A stretch of 64,000 nucleotides of DNA from Numida meleagris (taxonomy: Eukaryota; Chordata; Aves; Galliformes; Numididae), in assembly GCF_002078875.1 (NCBI RefSeq), contig NC_034414.1, positions 14,434,107-14,498,106 of the forward strand, given 5' to 3'. Below, in pieces: positions 25,721-38,700 of this stretch. Below the pieces are notes generated by a model, which was not told where the DNA came from, did no database searches, and saw only the letters and a program-made list of their open reading frames with translations. A program made the translations under genes and the position numbers. Position 1 is the first letter of the stretch; each line of letters begins with the position of its first letter.

Positions 25721-26292
25721 AATCATAGAATCAGAATGGTTTGATTGGAATGAATCCTTAAGATCGTTTAGTTCCAACCCCCAACTATAGGCTGGGACAC
25801 CTCCCACCAGAGCAGGTTGCACAAAGCCCCATCCAGCCTGGCCTTAAATGCCTCCAGGGAGTGAGCATCCACAACCTCTCTGGGCAACCTGTTCCAGTGT
25901 CTCACCACCCTCACAGTAAAGATTTTCTTCTGAATATCTAGTGTAAATCTACCCTGTTCCATTTTAAAGCCATTTCCCATTATCCTGTCACTACATGCCC
26001 TTATAAAAAGTCCCCCCCCCCAGCTTTCCTGTAGGCTCCCATCAGGTACTGGAAGGCTTCTATAAGGTCCCCTCGCAGCCTTCTCTTCTCCAGGCTGAAG
26101 AGCCCCTGCTCTCTCAGCCTATCACTGTAGGGGAGGTGCTCCTGCTCTCTGATCTTCCTGGCCCTTCTCTGGATCCTCTCCAGCAACTCCACATCCTTCT
26201 TGCATTGGGGGCCCCAGAACTGCATGCAGTATTTCAGTTGGGGTCCTATGAGAGTAGAGGAGCAGAATCATCTCCCTCAAGGTGAACTGGCC
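25721..26292 (-). mobile_element. CR1 LINE 3' fragment
   Basis: It begins AATCATAGAATCAGAATGG on the + strand (antisense 3' tail). It continues through the usual antisense CR1 blocks, including CATCCAGCCTGGCCTTAAAT, GGGCAACCTGTTCCAGTG and CTTCTCTTCTCCAGGCTGAA. The minus strand reads into the end of the ORF2 region ([20 protein letters not shown]). A run of C interrupts the copy near 26013. It is 5'-truncated and non-functional. Confidence 0.93.
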
Positions 26293-26763
26293 TGATTAAT
26301 TAGTTTCCTGCTGGTTGAAATATTTAAATCTGTTAACAACCTGTAGACATACATATTCATTCCCATAGATTATGTGTGTAACTAACAGCAACACCTCTAA
26401 TACAGAAACCAATTTAGTTCAGAATACAGAATGTACTCTTGCAGCTCTTGTATGTGTATATTTTCCAACTTCTTTTTCCCAGTAGTGTATATACTAATTG
26501 GAAATGCCTCACCTTTTGATATAAAACAATGCTGTGGCACAAATTCAAGGAAGCTGTCATCCTTGTTTTTATACAGAATCTCAAGTTGTGATAAATGCTC
26601 ATGTTAGGATTTGAGTGTTACAAAGGGGTTGTGACATTACCAACCTTCGGCCAGTACAGGAACAACAAAATACTTAATTGACACTTAACCTTTAAAAAAG
26701 AAAAAAAAATTGGCACCTTCTGTGTTTTTCTGATGTCTCTTACTGAAAGTAAACAGTCTTGTA

Positions 26764-27182
26764 GAATCATAGAATTTTTTAGTTGGAAGGGACTCTTAAA
26801 GGCCATCCGGTTCAAATCCCCTGCAGTGAACAGGGACACCTACACTAGATCAGGTGCTCAGAGCCCCATCCTGCTTGACCTTGCATGTTTCCAGGGACAG
26901 GTCATCCACTACTTCTCTGGGCAACCTGTGCCAGTGCTTCTCTACCCTTACTGTAAAAAAACTTCTTTCTTATATCCAGTCTAAACTTAGTTTGAAACCA
27001 TTTTTCCTTTGTCATGTCACAACGGACCCTGCTAAAGAGTCTGTCTCCTTCCTTCTTACAGCCCCCTCCCCATTTAGATACTGGAAAGCTACTGCTATCA
27101 GGTCTCCCCAGAGCCTTCTCTTCTCCAGACTGTAGAGCCCCAGCTCTGTCAGCCTGTCTTCATAGGAGAGGTGTTCTGTCCA
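26764..27182 (-). mobile_element. CR1 LINE 3' fragment
   Basis: It starts AATCATAGAATTTTTTAGTT then GGAAGGGACTC on the + strand and proceeds through antisense CR1 blocks (TCTGGGCAACCTGTGCCAGT, CCTTCTCTTCTCCAGACTG). It is lost after ATAGGAGAGGTGTTCTGTCC. It is in the same orientation as the neighbour at 25721-26292 but diverged from it, so they are separate insertions and not a local duplication. Confidence 0.92.
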
Positions 27183-28765
27183 GGGACATGGAGCACGGTC
27201 AGGGCTTATAATGAAGGTAGTATGTGCGCACAGCAAGAAGTGTCCACTAAAAGTATCCATATAGTTTATTCTACACCAGAACTATTAACATATTTTATAG
27301 CCTATTAATAGTAATTAGGGTTCATAAATCAACTCCAAACTTTATACCAGTTACTGTGTATTGCAGAACCAACAGCTTGAGCACAACAGGCAGTCTATTT
27401 CTGCTTTTTTTTTCCTCTGAGATGCTCTAACTATTAAAGCTTTTAGCTGGGATATGGATGTGAGATCATAATGAACGAATATATTCAATATAGTCACTTA
27501 ATAGCTTTTTCAGTGAATTCGAGCTTTCCACTATGATACAATGGGAGCTTGTTTTCTTCCTTTTAAACACTGTCAAACCATACCTACAATAATGATGATG
27601 TAAGTTGAGGTTTCTTTACTCCATAGCTATATTAAGGAGATTTTTTAAAGTATGGTCTGCTCCACAGCCAAGAAAGAAAACTAAAGCAAATCTTGTTAAT
27701 CACTTTTTTAATCTTCCAGTCTCAAAGCCCTGTCCTGCCAGCTATGCTGGATGAAACATCATTCATCTCATTTTACTGCTAACTCAGCTAAAAGAAAATG
27801 TGGGTTCTTTATGACGTGTGGGAGAGAGCAGCAGGGATGCTAAAGATGAAGCATATGTATTGGCAGGAGAGAGACTGTAATGCTGAATGTTAGGTAGCTG
27901 ACAGCATCGCACTGTCATTGCGTGTGTCAGTTTTTATTGGGTTGGAGCTTTATTTAATTTCATGGCAGTCATAAAGCTGCATTACTCCAAAGAGATGAGC
28001 CCATTCTTATTGCAGAGAAGTCTTTGCTTTCCTAATCAGTTTTAATTATGAGTGTATTCTTGATACAGTAACACTGCAGTTTTCTGAGGGGAACTGAGTC
28101 TTTTAATTATCATCGTTTGATTTTTGTAGAACTCGTTAGAGAATTTTGGTAATGATTGATACTTAGAGAACACTTTTAAAGAGAGACTACCACATTTAAA
28201 TATTTTTATAGAAGTGCTGTTTTCTGTAATATGCTCAGTATTCTCACTGTACTGAAGATTATTTAAAAAAATCTTTCAGCTCTTAAAAAAAAAAAAAAAA
28301 ACCTGCTGTCTGACCTCAAAAAAATGAAACAGTTGTTCAGCAACTGAAAGAAATCAGATTTTTTTTTTGCAGGTTCATTCCATCTTTTGGCTGATGTTAA
28401 TTGATTTCTCAGTGGTTGGAATATGGCGTTTTCAGAGAAATTGATTATCATCCATGCTAAGCAGATTGAATGCTCAGTGCTTTATGTGAAGGTAGATAAC
28501 TTATTGAACTTAATGTGTGATGCAGTAGCTGAGGAGAGAGAGCTTCAGAGGAGGCCAGCTGGAGATGAGAGCTGTATCTTAGCTTGCACAGCTCAAGATA
28601 TACCAAGGTCTCTGGAGGTACCAAGCCCAAACTGTGCAATTTTGCTTTTACGTTAACTGAGTTGCCAAGGGAGCATTTATTTTATGGGTGCTGATTGTAG
28701 TGACTATTCATTCTATGAGGGAACTTTCTCTTTGCGTTCTAGAATACACTTTTAAAAAAAACTTT
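27183..28765. other. Unique non-coding sequence
   Basis: AT-rich, with a 17-base A-run at 28285-28301. No gene, RNA or older repeat was recognised. Confidence 0.55.
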
Positions 28766-29779
28766 ATGCCAGGCCCAGAGAGTGGTGGTAAATGGAGTCA
28801 CATCCAGCTGGCGACTGGTCACAAGTGATGTTCCTCAGGGGTCAGTGCTGGGGCCTGTCCTGTTCAATATCTTTATTGATGATCTGGATGAGGGCATTGA
28901 GTGCACCCTCAGTAAGTTTGCAGATGACACCAAGGTGAGAGCAAGTGTTGATCTGCCTGGGATAGGACGGCCCTACAGAGGCTGGATAGGCTGGATAGCT
29001 GGGCTGAGGCCAATGGGATGAAGTTCAATAAGTTCAAGTGACAGGTCCTGCACTTTGGTCACAACAACCCCAGGCAACGCTACAGGCTTGTGGCAGAGTG
29101 GCTGGAAGACTGCCTAGAGGAAACAGACCTGGGGGTGTTGGTTGATGCTCAGCTGAACATGAGCCAGCGGTTTGCCCAGTTGGCCAAGAAGGCCAATGGC
29201 ATCCTGGCTTGTATCAGAAGTAGTGTTGCCAGCAGAAGCAGGGAGGTGATTATCCCTCTGTACTCAGCACTGGTGAGGCTGCACCTTGACTACTGCATTC
29301 AGTTTTGAGCCTCTCACTACAAGAACAACACTGAGGCCCTGGAGTTTGTCTAGAGAAGGGCAATGAAGCTGGTGAGGGATCTGGAGCACAGGCATTATGA
29401 GCGGTGACTGAGGGAGCTGGGATTGTTCAGTCTGGAGAAGAGGAGGCACAGGGGAGACCTTATTGCTCTCTACAACTATCTGAAAGGAGGTTGTGGTGAG
29501 GTGGGAATCAGCCTCTTCTCCCATGTAACTAGCAGTAGGACTAGAGGAAATGGCCTCTAGTGGGCAGAGGAGATTCAGGTTGGATGGTAGGAATTGTTTC
29601 TTCTCTGAGAATAGTGGTGAGATGCTGGAATGGGTTACCAGGGAGGTGGTGGAGTCACCATCAAGAAACGTTTAAATGTTGTACTGAGGCATGTGGTGTA
29701 GTGGGAAATACTGGTGATGGGTGGATGGTTGGACTGGATGATCTTAGAGGTCTTTTTCAACTTCGATGATTCTATGATT
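28766..29779 (+). mobile_element. CR1 LINE, longest copy, with reverse-transcriptase pseudogene
   Basis: The + strand reads [12 protein letters not shown] then a [18 protein letters not shown] block and KFADDTKV, the reverse-transcriptase active-site region with the FADD box (frame 28782-29021). After a frame break, a second frame (29090-29308) gives [20 protein letters not shown] and [20 protein letters not shown], the conserved C-terminus of CR1 ORF2. The CR1 3' UTR then follows (GACTGGATGATCTTAGAGGT) and ends at GATGATTCTATGATTT. The 5' end is truncated inside the reverse-transcriptase domain, and the frame break shows the copy cannot encode a working enzyme. Confidence 0.95.
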
Positions 29780-32700
29780 TGAAATGCTTTATTTTTCTGG
29801 GTCTGTAGCACCTCCTTAATGGAAGAGTACTATGCACTAGTTTTGTTTCCTTCCTGTCATCCATCATAGCAGGGACTGACAGATGTATATATGGGAGGAC
29901 TGTGGTTTTAGAGAAGTTCTCATGACCTGAAAGTTATCTTTGGGTAGGTTTACGTAGCTACATTCAAGCTTCAGGGTATGAAATGCCTCCTGGAGAAGAC
30001 CATGAACTCCAAAACTAACACCAGTGCCTTTCTGAAGGTGACATGGAAGCCAAGAGCAGTGTAGTGAGGGTTGTTTCATGCATGACCCTATGCTGTGATG
30101 CCAGTTGCGGTCGCTGAGCTGGGAGTGGTTTGTTTCTTGTGGAGCTTGCTTGCCCCAAATTCCTGGCTGGTCCCCTTTGTTGTGTGAGAACCGACTGTGG
30201 TGGTGCTTCTCGCTGTCTTTACAAGGATCAAGAGACAGAAAAGGTAGGCAGCAATGGCAAAGGGCAAGGCAGGAGAACTTCTTGTCTTCAGATAAGATGG
30301 AAAACTAGCTGAGTTGGAAGCCCCCTGGAATGGGTGAAGGGCTGGGGATTTTCGTGTGATGCAAAGGGAGAGGATCTGACGGATGGGAGATGTCAGAGTA
30401 TGAGCATAGTGCTGCATGTGTGCTGACATAGGCTGAAACTCATGGTTTGAATGCTACTGGAAGGGAATATGTGAATCGGGCAAGTGCAAATTTGTGTTTG
30501 AGGCACTTGCTAGAGAAGAGAAAAACATGATTCAGACCATTTTGAGAGCTGCTGATTAATTGCAGTCTGTGAATGTGGGAGCTGTTCTTGATATAAGCAT
30601 CATAAACCATCAGAGATGGATACTGAGCATATTTTTCTTATTATTTATTTAGCCAGATAACCAAATAATTTGGGACCTAATCGTCTAAGAATTATTGTTT
30701 TAACCACACTGTGCTGTTTCTGTGTGATGAAAAGCTTTTAAAAAACTCTAAACCTAGAATGGATTTAGAATGTATTATTAAAAAAACTACTGTAAACTTT
30801 TGCATTTTAGAAGTAGGGTAGGATATCCCATGAAAGAAAGGCAAACTAAGGGTGCTGTGTTCTTGATACTCACAAACGATAGGCAGTCGTGGTCATATTT
30901 CAGTGTCTTCTGTATCATCTGCAGCTGTTCCCACAGGTTCAACAGGAAGAATTTTTTCCTAAGCTGCTTTTCCCCAGATTGCTGGAATGGCTGTGTGGTG
31001 TTTACATGAAATACAGCTATGGATTTCTGCAGGAGGTGTTCAGGAAAAAAAAAAAAAGAATCAGACTCTGGCTAGTAGAAGTCAGTTTCATAGCCTGGTT
31101 AGGTTATTTCAGGATTTTCTTTGGGTAGCTCATACACACATATTTTCAAACCAGCTTCTCAAGTTCTTTTTCAGTGGAGAGTCTGATCCTGCTAACTTTT
31201 TCCCCTGTGGTTAGTTTTTGATACATGATCCTGCAATACATGCAATCAGCAGGAACATCAATCTCTGACATTCCTGATGCTATAAGTTAGTTTTTAAGTG
31301 ATCTTAGAAAATTCACGCAATTTTCTGTCATAATGATTTCCCCCTGCTAAGGACAGTATTGCTGAAGTGGAGGTGTAGAACTTTTCCTGTGCTTTTGGGA
31401 ATGATATTCTGCACTTGAAACAGTGCAGTCTCATTTATAAGACAGGGATAAAAACATCTAGCTGCTTTATAAGGTGTGGAAGAACTAACTTGTGCAGTTA
31501 TTTAAATGGACACATTTCCTTGCTTTCATTGCCTTTTTGTAAAGATAAATGAAGTCTATGCAAGAGTCGAACTTGAAAACTCTGATAAAAATAAATGATT
31601 TTGTGCATTTACAGGTAAGTCCGTGTGAAATATAAATACATTTGAAAATAACAGCACTGGAGTGGTTAAACACTGGTGAGCTTGGCCATCCTGTTGCTTA
31701 CCTTAGAATAATTACTGGTCTGCATTTGAGGAACAAATCTCAATGTTGCCAAACTCCACCTTTTTCCTGCCCTGTCTGTATGTGGGGGAGCCTTTATAAG
31801 AATTTATTTCCTGTTTCCCAGACAAGGGAGGGAAAAAATGTTTTTTTTCTCCTTGTTCTGAAAAACAAAAGCCAGGCAGTGACTGCATACCCACATCAGC
31901 TGCTCCTGGGGCAGCCTGAAAGCGAGTGTGCAAACAGCTGAAGGCTGCAGCCAGTTCCTGACTTCAGCCTTTGCCAAAGCGATACACAATCTGTCTCATG
32001 GGGACTTACCCTGTAAGTTTTCTGTGACAGAAACAGTACAAACAGTGATTAAAAAAGGAGCTGGACATATCCTTTTTATTATGATGCTTTGACACAATCT
32101 CTGAAGCATAGAAAAATTTGTAAATATCTTCCTACATCTTTTTTTACAGGATGTCATCCCATGTTTGCAATTTTATGGATTGTTTTTGTTAGAGGTTGTT
32201 AAGCTTTGAAGATGCAAGTTTTGCAAGGCACAGAGGAGATGGTTGTGAGGAGGAGCGGAGCATATCATAGCCTTCTAAGTGCAGAGCTAATCAATTTCTA
32301 ACAGCAATAAAATGTGCAGGAAGGTGCAAGAGCAGAATGAGTTTTCTTTTGACTTTGGAGGGTTTTCTGTCTCATCTTTATTCTTGTAAAGAAAACCATT
32401 TGCTGTCTTTAGGAGAATTTTGTAGGCATTAAAGCAATGCTGAGAAACAGTAGCATTGCAATGCTCAGATGCGTTTTTGCTTATAGAGTAGTGTGTCACT
32501 GGCTGTTAGAGACAGTTATGAATTAGTAACAACTCTCCTAAAAGTTGTTCAAAGACCAAAAGTAAGGTTAGTCTGTTCTCCTGTAAGCATGTGTTGAAAT
32601 ATAGCAGTGTAATTTCAACATAGGTCTATTTGTATCAGAGGATTTAAAGTTTGTGAACAAATTGTTTCTTTATGAGTATATTTTGTATCACCCGTGGGAG

Positions 32701-35700
32701 AGTAATTCTTTGTTCACCCGAAGTAGATACTTCAAGCTTCCTACATGCCAAGGTTCAGGCAGAAGGAAAATGAAGCCTGAGTGTTGTTATCGCTTGGAGT
32801 GCTCTTTCATTTGCTGACTTGGAGCAAGGGTGATGCTTCTCATCAGAAAACTGTAGGGCTGGGAGGAGATCAGTGCTAGCTGGTCTGCTGTGCTTCCCCA
32901 GCTGTTCTGACACAGGAGTGTGCTGAGCAGCTCCTCTTGGATTGCCTTCTCCAGTTCCAATCTCCTATTACTCCAAGTATTTTCCTGTGTTTGGGAACAG
33001 TTCTGACTACCCTCTACAGTGGTATTTAACACAACATCCTTGCAGCGTGGAATAATGGATATCAAGAAGCTATGTGTAATTTTTTTCTCTTTAGTCTTAT
33101 CATGCTCATTTATGGGAACTGATATAGTGATGCATGTTGAGAATTGTCTTTTGTTTGCAAGCACATGTGAACCTATTAGCATAAGCATGCAGTTTGACGT
33201 TATAGCAGCAAACCTCCACTGATAGGGAACTGTCCCTGGGCTGTTTCTACTGTTTCTCTGACATACCCAGTGACATCCCACAGTAAGCTGGTTCACAGCA
33301 CTAAACTAGCAGGAAATTCATGGCATGAAAATGTTGTATCCAGTTAGTGTGAGCGGTGAATGGGAAGCAGTTTTCCTCTATCTCCACAAGACGCTTCACT
33401 GAGTTTCAGAAGATCCTAATGAGCATTTTGTGTTGATAGACTACTGAAGTACACCTTAAGTAGGATCACTGGCCTTTCTTTATAGACCATACAAGGACTA
33501 TTTAAATATTAGTTTACTGTAACTGCATTTCTAGAGATTTGTGCTTAAAAGTTTTATAAAGTGTCTGAATGTCAGTCTAGATTGGTTTCTCAGTATCCAT
33601 TTGGCCAATTTTTGAACAACTGTGCAGCTTTTGAATTCTGTAATATTTATATTGCACAGAGCAGATGTTAGTTGCTTTCATCACAATGCGAGGCTGTTTC
33701 TGAAAGGTTACACAAGTAGAACAAATGCCAAGCTGCTGTTCTGTTTCTCATTGCCAATCTGTTTTTCCTAATCAACAATCTGCGAGGAGAGGTTGTGGTA
33801 CAAGAGCAGATGCATACTGTACAGGAGGACAATCTGGTTTCCTTTGCGTGGTGGGAGAGCAGGGCCTTTCAAGTTCTGTTGGCAGTGATTATCTGGAGTG
33901 GAAATGAGACAGTAAAGGAAGCCCTAAAGTGGGGAAACAGCAGCTTTTGCCTTGGGAGAGCTATCAGGTGTTGAAGCTGGGAAACTTGCACAAGCTCGGA
34001 CTTGCATAACAGCAATCTATTACGCCTTTTGTTTCTCATCCATCAAGCAACCCAACAAGCCTTGAAGTACATGGAGTGTGTTTCTGGTGAGGGTGGGCAG
34101 TGTTCTTTAGCGAGTTCAGGAATGGATATATTTTTCAAATTTACGCACGTTCAAAGTAGCGTTGTTTGCGTGAAACAGGGACAGTATTAAGGGATGAGGG
34201 GCACAATGTGTTTTGGTTCATTCTTTGCTGCTGGTGAAGTGTGAACGGTTTATGGGCTGGTTCGGCCATGACAGAGTGCTTCATTGTAAAGGATGTGAGA
34301 ATGCATTTGCTTCATGAGTCTGAGGAAGGGATAGGAGAGAGCAGGCAGCAAAGCTGGACTGAGCAGCTTTCCGTGCTAATGGCCATATTAGCAGATAATA
34401 AGGAGCTCTCAGGTTTTAGGCCAGGTCATCTTCCCCTCTCCCTTCTCTACAAAGTCTCTTGGGTCTGATAGTCTGGCTTGAATCAATACTGCTTTTGCTC
34501 AAGGGTATTGAAGGATTAGAGTGGAAGCAAGCAGTGGTGAGGAGGTAATTTTATGTGGAAGAGAGCATAACGTTTTTCCACATGCTCTGTTTGTTTCTTA
34601 CAACCAAATTTTGAGTGATCACATTGCAGCCTTTTCCCCCTGCCCTTATGATTATGAATGAGAAAATGAAGAAAATGGGTTACAGAAGAAAGTTTATTTT
34701 TCTCAAATTTTTTAATTAAAGGTATCACAGCCTATGTGGAGCAACAAGGTCTTAATTGTTACTAAGCTTATTAAATATTTATAAAGCAGGGGCAGTCTCA
34801 CATTTATAGCTCTTCTGTCTGGAAAATGAAAGTAAATTGATGATTTTATAGATTTGTCTTTCCTTGCTCAAGTGAGTACTAGTGTTTTTCCCGGTGCCCT
34901 AGGATGTAAGTATTCTTTGAATTTGTAGATGCTAGAAACTTAAACGTTTTAATTTTGTAGCAATAGTAAATGAAGTAGCATCCCTTTAATCTGTTGGAGA
35001 ATTAAGACCCAGATGAGGTTCTGTGTGCTTGTTCATCCCCCTTAAAATTTAAAGAATATCTCCAAATCTTTTGATCAGGCATGCGTATGTTGTTTTGAGC
35101 TGGCACTTGGATCCATTCTAAACTAGAAAGATGGAAAAGAGCTGTGGTGTTTAAAGACTGGAAAAAAATTCTAATATGAGGGATAAGGAGAAAGTCAAGA
35201 GATGAATATGGTATCTAGCTGATAAAGTTGATTTTTAAAAAAAATAGAGGAGAAAGAATCTTGCAAAGAGAGTAACAAATGTAATTGAAAACATAAATGG
35301 ATGTTTAAGCTAGCAGGCTTCAAATATTCAAAGGATGTGCTCTGTAACAATGGATGTGATCAGCTATTGAAACAAATCACCAAATACTGCTTTTTCATCC
35401 TTGTCAGATGTACCAGTTAAAAGCAGATATCTCTGGAAGGTTTGCTTTAGCTAATGAATCCTTAGTTTCACTCTAGGGATAATGAGGTGGAAGGCAGACA
35501 AGAACTGAAGGCTTCTTCTGGCCCCAAAGCCTACCGAGCTGGTTATCATGGCATGGCATCCTTGGCTCTGGAGGCTGCTTCTGTGACTTGCGCAGAGTTG
35601 TCCCTTCTTCCACACCGGCCCCTGGAATGAGTTACAGAGATGTTCTGTCTGGGGCAGCTGCCTTGTCTCAGCTGTTATCTTCTGTGGACTCCCAGGCAGG

Positions 35701-38700
35701 AGGTAGGTGGCTGCATCGTCCCCTGCACGTGCTGTGTGGTGTTTGTGCAATCCCAGTAAATCAGGCTCTTCAGGGAAGCGTCAGATAAGTACTGTGGTGA
35801 AAAGCTCAATGTACCACCAGAGGAAATGAGTGACTCATCCAGGGCGTTACCTGCGTGCATCTTGTCCCTGCTCCAGATGTCTTCTGGCGTTTGGTTGGGG
35901 TGTGAAGACTTCTGAGAGTACACCTGCACTGAAAGAAAGTTAAGTGTAGTTACAGGCAAAATAGATTTTTTTTTGTTTTGTGTTTAACCAGCACAGCTTG
36001 CTTTACTTGGACAGCTCAGAGGCATGGGTGAAGGGAGAATTTTAAAAGCCGTGTGCAAAGCACAGATTTCATAGGAAGTACAGTGTCTTCTGTGGCAGCC
36101 ACTCTTTGCTCATGTGCTGTATTTATGTAGGCAGAATATCTTCTTGGATCAAAAAAAAAGCATGTTTGCTTTGTGAAATAATTAGAATAAGCTACAAAAA
36201 CCATAGTGGGGAAACAATTATTTAGGTTGTCTACAAGGTTAAAAGAGATGAAGTCAACTCCAGGAAGGGGTGTGCAATGCTGACTGTAGCTACCTGATAG
36301 ATCTTATCTCTAGTTAAGTTCTGAGATGTGATAAGTATTGCATATTTTGACTGCCTTTAAAAACATTGGCCGTCAACAAACCATTATCAGTGGAGACAAA
36401 GCAATAATCATATGAGGCAAAAGACAAAAGGAGCTGTGAGTTATCAGCATGTTGCTACAACTGAATTTGTGCCAATTTATTCTTTCCTCAGCTGGCTGTT
36501 TAAAAGGTAAAATTCAATCTGAGGAGAATGGTTCCTGGAGAACTTAGTGGATCCTCAAAGGGGGAAGCGAGGTCTCGTCCTGTGTCTTTTGGTGTTAGAA
36601 GCTATCTCTGTTTAGTGGTCCCTTCCCTATGCCTTCTTTTCTGTGCTTGGCAGAGCAAAAAGGTTTTGCAGTCTGCAGCACCACGTGTATTTGAGAGGCC
36701 TGGGGTTAGGGGCATGGGTGTCCAACACTGTTAAGCTGATGTACAGCAGAGCTTCACTGATCCATGGTATTTTTCCTGTTTCTATACTGTATTTTGGCAT
36801 GCACCCAAGTAGTGAATGGATGCAGATATTGGCTTCAGTTAGATGGCCTCTTACTAGTTTCTTTATAAACTTGGTCATGTCTAAAGGCAAGCAGGTAGAT
36901 ATTTTATGTAAGAGCTGCTGATTAGCAGGTGCATGGGTAGAACACTGCTAGCAGTGTTGATGTGGTCGGCCTCCAAGTATGCATACAAAAGCTTGCATAT
37001 ATGAAGAAAGCAAAACTTAATTTGTGGAATAAAATAATTTTATTACTTTCAAAAACAGCAGTAGCAACATGTTTTGAGTGTTTTCTGGTTGAAAGCCACA
37101 ACTATAATTTCTTTGATAAAAGGAGGGTTCGTTTTAAAACCTGAAATTAGTTGGCCATGCATTCATTGTATCAATGTAGAACATGGGTCGTGAAGCAAGT
37201 TAGGATTTTTCTTCCACCCTGTAGAGCCAAAATAGCTTGTCGTTTTCCCCGGCCCTTTGGGAAAGGTGCATCATGTTAATAGTAGTTTTCAAATAAGTTA
37301 AGATCCTTAGTTTAACATTGAACTTGAACCCACAGATGAGTTCTTTCAAAGCGGCTCAGTTTTATGTACGTATCTGTCAGCCTGGTTGGATTGGGAAGAC
37401 TGGAACTGCATCTTTAACTGCATTTGTTTGCTTTTTGGGATTTTACGCTGAACGCGTAGGAGAGCAGTAGCGAGCATAATCTATATTCCGTATTTTACCA
37501 TCCTCTCGCCAAAGAAATGAAAAACTGAATTTTGAGGTATTATCAAAAGCTTGAATATGAAGTGCCAATCTATACCAAGGTTAGCTTATGGGTGGTGAAT
37601 TGCTTCCTGTCTGTCCTGCATTGTCTTTTAACATGCTGCTGCTCAGATGTGCTTACCCCGAGCTGGCTGACTGATAGAGGTGTGTGCAAGGAAAGTGGTA
37701 CGGGACTGCTTCTGTTCAGAAGAATTCTGCGTGTTTCAGGCTGCTAGCCAACATGTGGAAGAGCTTGCAAAATTTAGGTGATATCTTCAGAAATCCGTTA
37801 TGTTTTGTTCCCAGTGCCTTTGGTTAACTTGTACAAAGTGGAAATGTATTCTACTGTATTTGTCAGGTGTGCAGCTACCCATTTTATGAAAGGGGAAATT
37901 CCAGGGCAGTCCCCTTTTCAGCTGAATGCACATCTAGAAGTGAATAATTTTTCTGAAGTTTTAAGGATGTTTTGGAATCGATGCCAATTCTACTCCTGCT
38001 TTACAGTCTCACTGTATGGAGAGTTAAGGCAGTGGTGGGAAAGAGAAGGGAAGAAGAAATGTGAAGAAAGCTGATGCAGAAAACTGAATATGCATTTAAA
38101 TATGCTAACATAAATAAAGCTACTGAAATAGAAAGATAACTGTTCCTTTCCTGAAGTAAAAACAGTGAGAAGATGGGTGCCGCCCGTATGCGGGCGTGTA
38201 TGTATTTATGTAATGTGGGAAAAATTTTCTACAAAACTAAGAATAGTGGCTAAATGTTTGTCTGCTTAGCATCATCCTAGCAATGATGCAATTCTCAGCA
38301 AGACATACTATAATGGCACAGGGAAGCTGCTATTTGCGTAGTGGAACACAGTGTTTTTTTCCCTAGTTTCAAATCATTTTTAGAGCCAAATATCAGAACA
38401 GGTTCACATCCTGTACTGGACTGTATTTGTCTGATGCGTGTAACACACCTTCATAGTGCAGAAACAGCTCAAGGTGCAGGATGAATACACAGTGTTTGCT
38501 TTCACTTCCCCTGTAAGGAACCTAGGAAAGTACTGAAATACTTCAGGTAATGTGCATCACTTGAACGTGGATAAAATTTGACAAGCATTTCTGTCTGCCC
38601 TAGAGAAGGACTTGAATATTGTCTTCCACAGCTCAGAGGAATAGTGGATGTCTCAGAAGCCTGAAGTTCTCCTTCCCTTCTGTTATTGCAGAGTCCGTCT

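Noticed and set aside
32787..33296. Minus-strand frame of 169 codons
   Set aside because: In about 128 kb of six-frame AT-leaning sequence, one frame of this size is expected by chance. No domain, repeat or splice context supports it.
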